9,145 bases of DNA from JAJPHC01 sp035255945 (GCA_035255945.1 DATEZA010000061.1:1-9145), one strand, 5' to 3'. Positions 1 through 6,778 are shown, numbered from the stretch's first letter. Notes: generated by a model not told the origin, from the sequence alone. Program-made: numbers and translations.

Positions 1-98
1 TGTAAAACAACTACTTAAGCTCTCGTGCAGCGAGACCATTGTGACAAACGGCACTCAAATAATCAATATTCCGGAGGCAGGCTCACCGGAGTAGACTA

Positions 99-830
99 TT
101 ACGCCTTCCAAAGTTCAGACCAGTACGCCAGGTACTTCCACCGCCCCCACTTCTCGTAGCGTTTGAGCATCGTCGCGTCAGCCACTTTGCGGCCCTTGTG
201 GTAGGTCTCGCGCACGAAACGGCGGAACTCGGTGTCGACGGCGATGAAGTCGTGGCGGCCGTCCATGGCGAGCAGATGCGCGGCGGCGTAGGGGCCGATG
301 CCGGGGAGCTTGCGATAAGCGTCGTAACACTCGAGTGTCGTACCTCGCGGCACGGCCAACTCGACCTCGGCGAGCTTGCGGATCGATTTCGCGCGATAGC
401 CGAGGCGGCACTCTTCCTGAAGCTCTTCCGCGCTGAACCGGGCGATGTCCGCCTGTTCCGGAAACGCGCCGCGGCGTCCGCACTTCGCGACGAGCAGCTC
501 CGACATCCGCACCGTCTGCCGCCACATCGTGTTCGTGGTGAGGATGATCTTCACCGCGTCTTCGAAGAGCGTCGACCCGCACAGCAGTCGTCCGAATCGT
601 TCTTCCGCCGCCCATGCGTGCGCGGGCGATGCCTTCGCCTTCGCGTGAAACTCGGAGACATCGACATTCAGCTGAAACATGCGCGTCAGCTTCGCGCGCA
701 ACTCCGGTGAGTCTTTCGCGCCTTGCACGTGCAGCGCGCCGTCCGCGCAGGTGATCTCGAGCGCGCGCGGCTTGCCGCCGAGGAGCTCGGTGCGATGCAG
801 GACCGGGTTCTCCCAGCGGAACGGCGGCAT
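99..830 (-). CDS. HhH-GPD DNA glycosylase (AlkA/OGG1-like base-excision repair enzyme)
   Basis: Probable DNA-3-methyladenine/8-oxoguanine-type glycosylase, which would remove damaged bases in base-excision repair. From the ATG at 830 it is 243 residues. The helix-hairpin-helix LPGIGPYAAAHLL lies at about 175-187, followed by AVDTEF with the expected catalytic Asp at about 199. An N-terminal part with PFRW and a middle helical region ending in RQTV fit the family fold. The exact substrate cannot be told. The start is uncertain. The open frame continues upstream through a segment (FNFIATVESHGW) that looks like protein, up to the 3' end of tRNA-Cys at 890. There is no ATG, GTG or TTG and no Shine-Dalgarno sequence between the tRNA and 830. 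The longer GTG start at 968 would lie inside the tRNA gene and is unlikely. The gene is probably cotranscribed with the tRNA. The stop is TAA. Confidence 0.82.
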   Translation of the reverse strand: MPPFRWENPVLHRTELLGGKPRALEITCADGALHVQGAKDSPELRAKLTRMFQLNVDVSEFHAKAKASPAHAWAAEERFGRLLCGSTLFEDAVKIILTTNTMWRQTVRMSELLVAKCGRRGAFPEQADIARFSAEELQEECRLGYRAKSIRKLAEVELAVPRGTTLECYDAYRKLPGIGPYAAAHLLAMDGRHDFIAVDTEFRRFVRETYHKGRKVADATMLKRYEKWGRWKYLAYWSELWKA

Positions 831-889
831 ATGACGCCATCCGTGCGACTCGACGGTCGCGATGAAGTTGAAATCGGGAGGGATGGGTA

Positions 890-964
<75 letters not shown>

Positions 965-985
965 TCACTCTCAGGCGGGACAGCG

Positions 986-1014
986 AGTGTAGTGAACCGC
1001 CTGGGGAGCGTCAA
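986..1014 (-). promoter_or_regulatory. sigma70-type promoter for tRNA-Cys
   Basis: On the minus strand, TTGACG (1014-1009) and TACACT (991-986) are separated by exactly 17 nt. A start about 7 nt further on would leave a leader of roughly 15 nt before the mature tRNA 5' end at 964. Close consensus match and correct placement; inferred, not measured. Confidence 0.7.
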
Positions 1015-1044
1015 TATTCAGAGGCCTGCAAGACCCGCAATGCG

Positions 1045-1458
1045 CTACGAACTGACGGTGTAACTCTGCGTGTCCGAGTACTGATCGCCCTCGTTCGTCT
1101 GCACGAACGCCCACGCCTCCACCTGGTTGCCGTACTGGCTGATGCTGAACGTGCCGGAGTCGGTGGCGAGGTTGTACGGGACGCTCTCGGTCGGGTTCGA
1201 AGGAGCGAACGTGGCGTCGGAGAGGATGTACTCGTCCGGCGTCTGAATCACGACGACGGCGTACGTCACGACCACGCTGCTCGAATTCGGGACGATGCCG
1301 ACGTTGACGAAGATGTCCGGCTCGGTACCGAAGAAGAGCCAGTCCTGAAACGTGACGGGATTCGTCGTCGTCAGTGACGCGGACTTCGAAGCGGCGCCAC
1401 CACCTTTTGGACGATTCGCAGCGATCTTCTTGATGCGATCCTGATTGTTTTGATTCAT
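1045..1458 (-). CDS. Hypothetical protein, 137 residues, beta-rich
   Basis: I do not recognise a family. The start is ATG at 1458, preceded by an AAAGGGG Shine-Dalgarno sequence about 6 nt away; the stop is TAG. The first 30 residues are polar and basic with a GGGAAS stretch and no signal peptide. From about residue 36 the protein alternates hydrophobic and polar residues, as in beta-sandwich proteins, for example VVVTYAVVVIQTP and EAWAFVQTNEG. There is no cysteine and no membrane segment. The region may form a single Ig-like or jelly-roll domain, but this is only inferred from composition. It is divergent from the short-chain dehydrogenase gene and shares a 70-bp intergenic region with it. 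The gene reading is supported by the good ribosome site and protein-like sequence; the opposite-strand frames are less convincing. Confidence 0.65.
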   Translation of the reverse strand: MNQNNQDRIKKIAANRPKGGGAASKSASLTTTNPVTFQDWLFFGTEPDIFVNVGIVPNSSSVVVTYAVVVIQTPDEYILSDATFAPSNPTESVPYNLATDSGTFSISQYGNQVEAWAFVQTNEGDQYSDTQSYTVSS

Positions 1459-1528
1459 GATTTGCCCCTTTCCGGCAGGGTAGCAGAAATGATCGCGGCG
1501 CCGCGCCGCGCTTAGACTGATGTTCACA
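1459..1528. promoter_or_regulatory. Divergent intergenic promoter region
   Basis: Leftward, an extended -10 (TGC-TACCCT, hexamer at 1482-1477) lies 18 nt upstream of the ATG at 1458, with the Shine-Dalgarno AAAGGGG between them; no convincing -35 is seen. Rightward, TAGACT at 1513-1518 could be a -10 for the reductase gene. It is so close to the ATG at 1529 (10 nt) that the message would be nearly leaderless, which fits the absence of a Shine-Dalgarno sequence. A GC-only palindrome (GCGGCGCCGC) lies between the two. Confidence 0.35.
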
Positions 1529-2134
1529 ATGAAGACACTGATCATCACCGGAGGCACCGGCGGCCTCGGCACGACCGTCGTCGCGCGGCTCGAGCGCGAC
1601 TATCGCTGCGTCCTGCTTCGTCACGAACAGACCGACCTTCACGACGCAGCGAGCGTGCGCGCCGCACTCGCGCAGATCGATGAGCCGTACGGACTCGTGC
1701 ACCTCGCGGGCGGCTACGCAGGCGGAAGCGTCTCCGAAACGAGCGACGACACGTGGCAGCAGATGATCGGGCTCAATCTCACCGCGTCGTTCAACGTGAT
1801 TCGCGAAACGCTCGCGCGCATGCGGCGCGATCGGCCGGGGCGTATCGTCGCGATCAGTTCCGAGGCGACGCGGACGAAGCTCGCGGGCTCGGCGGCGTAC
1901 ACGATTTCGAAGACGGGACTGAACACGCTGATCGAGTTGACTGCCGCGGAGCTCGCAAGCACATCGATCACGGCAAACGCGCTCCTTCCCGGCTCGCTCG
2001 ACACGCCGGCGATGCGCAAGTTCATGCCCGACGCGAAGCTCGTTCCGCTCGATCGCGTCGCGGAGTCGATCGCATTTTTGCTGTCCGACGCCGCATCGAG
2101 CATCAACGGCGCGCTGATCCCGCTGCAACCATGA
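1529..2134 (+). CDS. Short-chain dehydrogenase/reductase (SDR family)
   Basis: NAD(P)-dependent oxidoreductase of 201 residues; substrate unknown. The Rossmann dinucleotide motif TGGTGGLG is at 7-14. The usual NNAG is replaced by HLAGGYAGG (58-66), a variant I associate with dihydropteridine-reductase-like SDRs. Catalytic Ser is in SS at 110-111, with Tyr124 and Lys128 in YTISK. ITANALLPG near 147-155 and the ending GALIPLQ are typical of the family C-terminus. The protein is short for an SDR (usually about 250) but complete. I prefer the ATG at 1529 over 1520 because the first strand then begins MKTLIITGG. No Shine-Dalgarno sequence is visible. The stop TGA overlaps the ATG of the next gene (ATGA at 2131-2134), which implies coupled translation. 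Confidence 0.88.
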   Translation: MKTLIITGGTGGLGTTVVARLERDYRCVLLRHEQTDLHDAASVRAALAQIDEPYGLVHLAGGYAGGSVSETSDDTWQQMIGLNLTASFNVIRETLARMRRDRPGRIVAISSEATRTKLAGSAAYTISKTGLNTLIELTAAELASTSITANALLPGSLDTPAMRKFMPDAKLVPLDRVAESIAFLLSDAASSINGALIPLQP

Positions 2135-2376
2135 GTCGCGGCTTCATCGCGGCGCTCGTGGGACTGGCAATCACGTTCGCCGCGTGGTGGTCGCCGTGGA
2201 TGTGGCCCGCGTGGCCCGGCATCTTCGCGCTGAAACGGATCCACGATTTCTACGAGTATTCGCACCTGCAACAGACGATCGTGACGATCCTGTTAATCGC
2301 GTGGAACGTGGCGGTGTGGGCACTGGTCGCACGCGCGCTGATCTGGATTTTGAGCTGGCGGCCTCGGCGTTCCTGA
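2131..2376 (+). CDS. Small two-helix membrane protein
   Basis: An 81-residue hydrophobic protein of unknown function. Two likely transmembrane segments are visible, about residues 4-22 (IAALVGLAITFAAWW) and about 47-74 (ending ARALIWIL). They are separated by a short Trp/Pro-rich and polar stretch with KRIHDFYEYSH. The tail RPRRS is basic, suggesting that the C-terminus faces the cytoplasm. The start codon overlaps the stop of the reductase gene in ATGA, so the two genes are almost certainly one operon. I do not recognise a family, and nothing in the sequence indicates a catalytic role. Confidence 0.72.
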   Translation: MSRGFIAALVGLAITFAAWWSPWMWPAWPGIFALKRIHDFYEYSHLQQTIVTILLIAWNVAVWALVARALIWILSWRPRRS

Positions 2377-2429
2377 CGCGGCGAAACCATCGCCGGCGAA
2401 GTTCGACGAGATCATGGTGCGTCCCTGAC

Positions 2430-2533
2430 GGAGCGCGGGCGTCCCGCCCGCAGTGCGCGGGCGTCCACGCCCGGGCACAAAACCGGTCGTCGAGCGAGAC
2501 GCTCGCCGACTGCGGACGAGACGTCCGCGCTCC
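2430..2533. repeat. 104-bp palindromic element made of four hairpins
   Basis: Four short perfect hairpins follow each other: GCGGGCG-TCC-CGCCCGC (2435-2451), CGGGCGT-CC-ACGCCCG (2458-2473), CGAGCG-AGA-CGCTCG (2491-2505) and GCGGACG-AGA-CGTCCGC (2512-2528). The second pair is an inverted copy of the first. Reading 2533 backwards on the minus strand reproduces the left arm from 2430, with 22 of the first 25 bases identical. The whole is a nested inverted repeat around a short centre near 2477-2487. This looks like a dispersed REP/BIME- or MITE-like intergenic element. No open frame through it looks like protein. Confidence 0.75.
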
Positions 2534-2552
2534 TCGGCGTCCTCTCGAACGC

Positions 2553-2740
2553 GGCAAGGAGAAGCCGAAGGAAGATCGCCCGCAAGCCGGAATGCTGTTC
2601 TTCAACGACGAAGGCTCGGAGAACGGCGGACTGATTTTCGGCGGACACAAAAACGAGAAGGGCGAGGTCGTGAGCTCCGGCGGAAGTCTCTCGTTCGATC
2701 GCTGGAACGACGGCGTGACGATCGAGACCCTCATGTCGAA
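2553..2740 (+). pseudogene. Remnant of a conserved hypothetical gene
   Basis: One frame reads KEDRPQAGMLFFNDEG, then GGLIFGG, then SSGGSLSFDRW. This is strongly protein-like and resembles, from memory, a family of secreted conserved hypothetical proteins in which short NDEG...GGLIF...GGSLSFD blocks recur. The family's N-terminus, including any signal peptide, is missing: the frame runs upstream into the palindromic repeat at 2430-2533. After about 2740 the translation loses family character and stops at 2877-2879. An ATG at 2592 could start a 95-residue product, but it has no ribosome site. I read it as a broken 3' or internal fragment. Confidence 0.5.
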
Positions 2741-2890
2741 CAACTTACCAATTTCGCACGCCAAAAACGCAACGCGTGTCGCGAATGGTGAGCGCAATCA
2801 CAGCGGCAGTCCTTCCACCGACAAATCTTTAAGCATTTCCCGAACTGCCTCGGTCGCAGCACGTTCCCAAATCAATTGAAAGGGTCCTAC

Positions 2891-4096
2891 ATGCGTAAGC
2901 TGTCTTTCTTATTCGCGGTTCTTTTGTTCCCGCTCGCCGCGTGGGCTGACTCGCCGGGCGAAGTTACGTCAGTATCACCAACAACGTTCACGTTCGGAGT
3001 TCTCGAGCAGTTCCTCACGATCCACGGCACAGGTTTGTCCGAGGCCGATCCGGAGGTCGGCTCGACGATCGTGAAGTTCAATGGTGCGGGCCTTTCCATG
3101 GACGTCGAGGCGACGTTCCGCACGCCGACGAAAGTGGTCGTCGCCGTGCCGGATCAGGTCCTGACGAGGCTCGGGCACTGCAACGTGCATGTCTTCGTGA
3201 CCTACGCCGACGGCAGCACGCGCAACGTCGGCCTCGGCTCGTTCGACGTGGTACTGGCGCCGCCTCCGCCTCCCGCTCCGCCGATCATCCTCGGCCCGGA
3301 TGTGATCACGGAGGAAGCGACCGGTCCTGACGGCGCAGTCGTCACATGGGTCGTGGTCGTGCAGAGCCAGGTTGATGAGAATCTCGAGGCGCAGTGCACG
3401 CCGTCATCGGGCAGCTTCTTCCCGCTCGGCGTGTCGAATGTCCACTGCACCGCGACCGATGCGAACGGCAGTGCGTCGCTCGACATCGAAGTGATCGTGA
3501 CCGATACGACGCCGCCGGTGCTCACGCTGCCGGAGGACATCACCACGACCAATGGCGTCGTGACGTTCACCGCGACTGCAACCGACATCGTCGACGGCGC
3601 GATCACGCCGGTGTGCGAGCCTGCATCGGGATCGACGTTCGATACCGGCACGACGACGGTCACGTGCACGGCGACCGATTCGAGTCTCAACGAGACGACC
3701 GGCACGTTCAACGTGACGGTGATCGCCGATACGACGCCGCCGGAAGTCGTGCGCATCAGCGCATCGCCGGGCATCCTCTCGCCGCCGAATCACGAAATGG
3801 TGGCGGTGACGGTGACGGTCGTGGCGACGGATGACATCGATCCGAATCCGGTGTCGCAGATCGTGTCGGTGACGTCGAATCAGGCGATCGACGGAACCGG
3901 CGACGGCGACCAGTCGCCCGACTGGGAGATCACCGGCCCGCTGACGCTGAACCTGCGCGCCGAACGCGCGTCGGGCGAAGACCGCGTATACACGATCACC
4001 GTGGTGACGACGGATGCGGCGGGCAACGCGACGATGTCGACAGTGACGGTGGTGGCGAATAATTCGAATGCGTCGATGAATTCGGCGCGGTGGTAG
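2891..4096 (+). CDS. Secreted IPT/TIG and HYR domain protein
   Basis: An exported multi-domain protein of 401 residues, probably involved in adhesion or structure at the cell surface; no catalytic motif is seen. The signal peptide MRKLSFLFAVLLFPLAAWA (1-19) has an AWA-D cleavage site. An IPT/TIG Ig-like domain spans about 24-122, followed by a Pro-rich linker (123-131). Two HYR-type Ig-like domains span about 131-207 and 208-282. Each has a spaced Cys pair (C169/C186 and C242/C259) in the TV(H/T)CTATD strand, and each ends at a DTTPP linker. A third beta domain (about 283-390) begins SPPNHEM. There is no C-terminal anchor or obvious sorting signal. The ATG at 2891 is chosen because GAAAGGG lies 6 nt upstream and the signal peptide begins there; the upstream in-frame TTG at 2876 adds nothing. 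The stop is TAG. Confidence 0.85.
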   Translation: MRKLSFLFAVLLFPLAAWADSPGEVTSVSPTTFTFGVLEQFLTIHGTGLSEADPEVGSTIVKFNGAGLSMDVEATFRTPTKVVVAVPDQVLTRLGHCNVHVFVTYADGSTRNVGLGSFDVVLAPPPPPAPPIILGPDVITEEATGPDGAVVTWVVVVQSQVDENLEAQCTPSSGSFFPLGVSNVHCTATDANGSASLDIEVIVTDTTPPVLTLPEDITTTNGVVTFTATATDIVDGAITPVCEPASGSTFDTGTTTVTCTATDSSLNETTGTFNVTVIADTTPPEVVRISASPGILSPPNHEMVAVTVTVVATDDIDPNPVSQIVSVTSNQAIDGTGDGDQSPDWEITGPLTLNLRAERASGEDRVYTITVVTTDAAGNATMSTVTVVANNSNASMNSARW

Positions 4097-4097
4097 A

Positions 4098-4144
4098 GTG
4101 AAACGCGAGGGCGAGCGCGAATCGCCGCTCGCCCTCGCGTTCAC
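4098..4144 (+). repeat. Long GC-rich hairpin between the HYR and Uma2 genes
   Basis: A 16-bp perfect stem (4102-4117 with 4126-4141) closes an 8-nt loop. It is extended by GTG/CAC (4098-4100 with 4142-4144) across one bulged A. It begins 1 nt after the HYR stop and ends 3 nt before the Uma2 ATG. No T tract follows on either strand, so it is not a canonical intrinsic terminator, although it may stabilise or attenuate the message. It covers the position where a Shine-Dalgarno sequence for the next gene would lie. Confidence 0.75.
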
Positions 4145-4147
4145 GCC

Positions 4148-4711
4148 ATGAGCACACTTCCTCGAGAACGCCGGCACACCTACGCGGAATACCTCGCGTA
4201 TGAACTCGTCAGCGAGCTGAAACACGAGTTCGAAGACGGCGAAATCATCGCGATGGCTGGTGGCTCTCCGCGGCACAGCGCCCTTGCGTCGCGCATTTCG
4301 GCCGCGTTGGAGAACACACGCCCTGCAGGTTGCATCGCTTTCCAATCGGACATGCGACTGCGCATTCTTGCCGCGAACCGCGCAACCTATCCCGATGCGT
4401 CGATGGTTTGCGGCCCGATCGAGCTCGATCCCGCGGACAGCAGCGGCACCACGATTACCAATCCAACCTTGATCGTCGAAGTGCTTTCGCCATCGACCGA
4501 AAGAGTCGACCGCGGCAGCAAGTGGCGCGACTATCAACGCATCCCATCGCTGCGCGAGTACGTCCTCGTCAGCCTCGATCCGCGCGTGGAGGTTTATCGC
4601 CGCGAGACGGCGGAAACCTGGGCGTACATCGACGTGAGCGAAGGCATCGTGCAACTCGCGACCGGCCCGACGTTGGATCTGGCGGCGCTGTACGGCGGCC
4701 TGCCACATTGA
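4148..4711 (+). CDS. Uma2 family protein (DUF820, PD-(D/E)XK nuclease-like)
   Basis: A 187-residue protein of the Uma2 family, which has a restriction-endonuclease-like fold and is common in multiple copies in many bacteria; its physiological role is unclear. Visible features are the N-terminal TYAEYL, the EFEDGEII strand pair (about 27-34), and PDASMV with putative metal-binding Asp83. After these come LIVEVLSPST with Glu111, the conserved Lys125 in SKWRDY, and the YVLVSLDPRVEVYRR hairpin. Length and motif order match the family, so the gene looks intact. No obvious antitoxin partner is adjacent. The start ATG lies directly after the hairpin at 4098-4144 with no accessible Shine-Dalgarno sequence, so initiation may be weak, leaderless or dependent on hairpin opening. 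The stop is TGA. Confidence 0.88.
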   Translation: MSTLPRERRHTYAEYLAYELVSELKHEFEDGEIIAMAGGSPRHSALASRISAALENTRPAGCIAFQSDMRLRILAANRATYPDASMVCGPIELDPADSSGTTITNPTLIVEVLSPSTERVDRGSKWRDYQRIPSLREYVLVSLDPRVEVYRRETAETWAYIDVSEGIVQLATGPTLDLAALYGGLPH

Positions 4712-4983
4712 GGAATTTGGCTGTGGCGCGCGCACTGGACGCCAACATCCCGCGAGCTCGGAAGGCTCATCAGTGACCATCATCACACCTGTACCGTGTG
4801 CTATGGCACGCTGCGGAATCGTGCGTCGATGCGCTGCTGTATCGTCCATAGCCACGGTTTGCCTGAACCTACGATAGATTGCGGCGCCTTTGGCTGCGCA
4901 CAAGCAACGAGAGCGACGAAGCACGGCAACAGTAGATTCCGCAGTGATGCGACGGGCGCGACGGCGAATGTGATCCGGTGTCA
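4712..4983. other. Intergenic stretch without a recognisable gene
   Basis: Frames are open on both strands, including the Uma2 frame after its TGA, but none reads like a known protein. I see no clear terminator directly after Uma2 and no RNA gene. It leads into the 21-bp repeat array. Confidence 0.5.
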
Positions 4984-5319
4984 CATTCATGCGACCGAGC
5001 ATGGCATTCATTCGATCGGCGATCGCATTCATTCGATCGGTGCATCCGATTATTCGACCCGAGATCGCACTCATTCGACCCCTGATCGCATTCATTCGAC
5101 CGAGCATCGCATTCATTCGTGCCGCCATCGCATTCACGTGTCCGCGCATGGCATTCGCCCATTCGGCCGACGCATTTCCCCATTCACCGGTGACATTGAT
5201 GCGATCACCGATCACGTTCATCCGATCGGAGATCGTATTCATTCGATCCGGCGTCGTATGAATCTCGCCCAGAGGACAGATGAATCGATCGGCCGTCTCA
5301 TTCATCGGCACGACGATCG
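4984..5319. repeat. Array of sixteen degenerate 21-bp tandem repeats
   Basis: The plus-strand unit starts CATTCATTCGA and ends near GATCG, and it recurs every 21 bp from 4984 with no insertion or deletion for sixteen units. Units 5257-5298 (two) are the most degenerate, and the last unit is 5299-5319. Positions 4 (T) and 13 (C) are invariant in the fourteen better units. Positions 8, 12, 15 and 16 vary most. On the minus strand the repeat encodes a heptad of the type RMNAI-x-D/G, with hydrophobic residues spaced as coiled-coil a and d. On the plus strand another open frame from the ATG at 4989 reads PSIAFIR-like heptads. Neither frame has a good start signal. Adjacent GATCG and CGATC can also pair around CATTCATT. 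The array may be a minisatellite, a coiled-coil gene or a protein-binding array. Confidence 0.85.
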
Positions 5320-5393
5320 GGTGAGCTTGGTCGGACGACAGCGGCAGCCGAAGAGTGCCAGAATTCGCTTGATTCAGTACCGGGATAGAGCCG

Positions 5394-5431
5394 AAAAAAC
5401 CGCGGAAAATGGCCATTCGACGCGGTTTTTT
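5394..5431. terminator. Bidirectional intrinsic terminator
   Basis: AAAAAACCGCG (5394-5404) is inverted at 5421-5431 as CGCGGTTTTTT. This gives a GC stem with a T tract on either strand; the 16-nt loop contains a further AATGG/CCATT pairing. On the minus strand it lies about 120 nt downstream of the propeller gene stop and would end the three-gene operon. On the plus strand it would end transcripts crossing the repeat array. Confidence 0.8.
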
Positions 5432-5434
5432 ACC

Positions 5435-5536
5435 TCAAATATCCCAGCCCAACAGTTGAGTCGCAGTTTTTAATCGGATGCTGTCTTCACGTCGATCGAA
5501 GCGGAACGCGTTGTCGCCGGCGATTGCGGCGACCAT
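5435..5536 (-). CDS. Possible short ORF or gene remnant (33 residues)
   Basis: Between the propeller stop and the terminator, ATG at 5536 opens a 33-codon frame ending in TGA. Its tail FDRREDSIRLKTATQLLGW has the look of a real protein C-terminus. It is in the same frame as the propeller gene, beyond that gene's TAA. There is no Shine-Dalgarno sequence. I cannot name a family. It could be a decayed gene end or chance. Confidence 0.25.
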   Translation of the reverse strand: MVAAIAGDNAFRFDRREDSIRLKTATQLLGWDI

Positions 5537-5554
5537 CGCGCGTGCCGTAGTGAG

Positions 5555-6682
5555 TTAATGACTGCCATCCGCACCAAGTCGAAACGCCTGCACCACCCCG
5601 GACAACGATCCTACGTAAAGCATCCCGTCAGTTGAGATGCCCAAACCGCGCGGAACTTGTCCGACCGATCGGCACCAGCCAACTTTTCCGCTTGACCGAT
5701 CGAATGCGCAAAGATTCTTCTCTTCGTCCCCAACGATGATGTTCGGACCTGTCACGAGCGGCCGATATGTCGTCCATTCCTTCGGTGTTTCCTTCTTCCA
5801 TCGGATCGTGCCGCTCTCCGCGTCGAGCGCGACGAGATTGCCTTTCGCGCCGGCTGTCAGAACGTAGAGCAACGGTGAGGCGAGAATCGGCGTGCCGTAC
5901 GGCCGCCCCTCCTCGATGTGGATGCGTTTCTTGATCTCGCCTGAGTCGATCGCGATCCAGTTCAGGTAGCCGTCCTCCGTGCCGAGAACGAGCGTGTTTC
6001 CGACGACAACGAGTGCACTGCTCGACCGCGCCGGCAGTGTCTTCTGCCAGGCCGTCGCTCCTGTCGCAGCGTCCAGTGAAAACAGCTCCTTCGTGTTGTC
6101 GGCGACAAAGACGTGTTTCTCAGCGTGTGCAGGCGAAGGAACGTGCGGCAGCGGCTTCAGTGCGCCGGCCGGGACCTTCTGCCACAAGAACGCTCCATTC
6201 TTCGGATCGATGGCGACGACTGCGCCTTCCGCGGAAACTGCGATGACCCGGCCATCGATGAGCAGCGGCGTGGTGGCTACTCCTTGGCTGAACGCGACCT
6301 TCCACACGACATCGCCCGACGCGGAGTCGAAGCAGTAGATGTGTCCTTCCGGATCGCTGTCGGTCGGAATGATGACGTGATCGCCGACGAGGAGCGGTTC
6401 GCCGTGAAACTGCGCCGCGGAGCCGTCCGCCTTCGTGTCGTAGCGCCAGATCGGAGTACCTGTCGTTCCGTCGAGCGCGTACAACGTGCCGGCGCAGGAG
6501 CCGACGATGACCGCTTTGCCGACGACCGTCGGCGAGACGAAGACTCACCCGTGCGTCTCGAAACGCCACAGCGCATCCCACGGCTTCGGGACGTCCGCGG
6601 CTCCAGCTCGTTCGGCGGCACGGATCGAACCAACGTGTAGGAGCAGCAGTGCGGCAACGGCAACGAAAGATCGTTTGCGCAT
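5555..6682 (-). CDS. Secreted PQQ-like beta-propeller protein, probable selenoprotein (Sec46)
   Basis: An exported beta-propeller of 375 residues if TGA at 6547-6545 is read as selenocysteine. The start ATG at 6682 has GGGAGG about 6 nt upstream. The signal peptide is MRKRSFVAVAALLLLHVG plus a region with Ala-rich cleavage options. The mature protein begins near KPWDALWRFETHG, then Sec46, then VFVSPTVVGKAVIVGSCAG with Cys63. About eight blade repeats of the type LYALD-TTG-PIW follow (IYCFDSASGDVVW, VVAIDPKNGAFLW, LFSLDAATGATAW, LVALDAESGTIRW, LCAFDRSSGKVGW). The stop is TAA. The frame is intact on both sides of the TGA, and the blade repeat begins on one side and continues on the other. A hairpin with loop GGUC sits at the selenocysteine-insertion distance. 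Role unknown; a periplasmic redox or binding function is inferred. The alternative is a nonsense mutation (for example CGA to TGA) in a PQQ-like gene. It is the last gene of the globin operon. Confidence 0.72.
6518..6547 (-). promoter_or_regulatory. Candidate bacterial SECIS element in the propeller gene
   Basis: Reading the minus strand, TGA (6547-6545) is followed by 17 nt ending in the left stem arm GCCGAC (6533-6528). The loop GGTC (6527-6524) and right arm GTCGGC (6523-6518) follow: a perfect 6-bp stem, with the loop starting 18 nt after the TGA and a G at both of its first two positions. This satisfies the bSECIS pattern as I know it (short upper stem, small loop with an early G, 16-37 nt from UGA). 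GGUC is also the core of the E. coli fdhF loop that SelB recognises, there at nearly the same distance. Confidence 0.65.
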
Positions 6683-6778
6683 CAGGCCTCCCGAAAGTGA
6701 CGCCATTGTCTTCCACTCTGGGACGGCGCAGCTTTCGAAGCAGTTACGGCGGCGTGATCCGCGGAGACGCGCTTTCAA

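Noticed and set aside
971..2128. 385-codon minus-strand frame over the reductase and hypothetical genes
   Set aside because: Arg-rich low-complexity translation antisense to a clear SDR gene; a GC-rich shadow frame.
4709..4711. Selenocysteine at the Uma2 TGA, since the frame stays open after it
   Set aside because: The protein is already full family length, and the sequence after the TGA does not read as protein.
4984..5319. CRISPR array
   Set aside because: The units are contiguous 21-bp tandem copies with no spacers, and no cas genes are present.
3404..5416. 670-codon open frame on the minus strand across the HYR, Uma2 and repeat regions
   Set aside because: Most of it is antisense to two well-supported genes and is Arg/His-rich shadow sequence. 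Its start lies inside the terminator hairpin. Only the repeat part might be real and is treated separately.
4796..5473. 225-codon plus-strand frame through the 21-bp repeats
   Set aside because: No ribosome site, Cys/His/Arg-rich composition, and it reads through the intrinsic terminator. It is open mainly because the repeat unit lacks stops.
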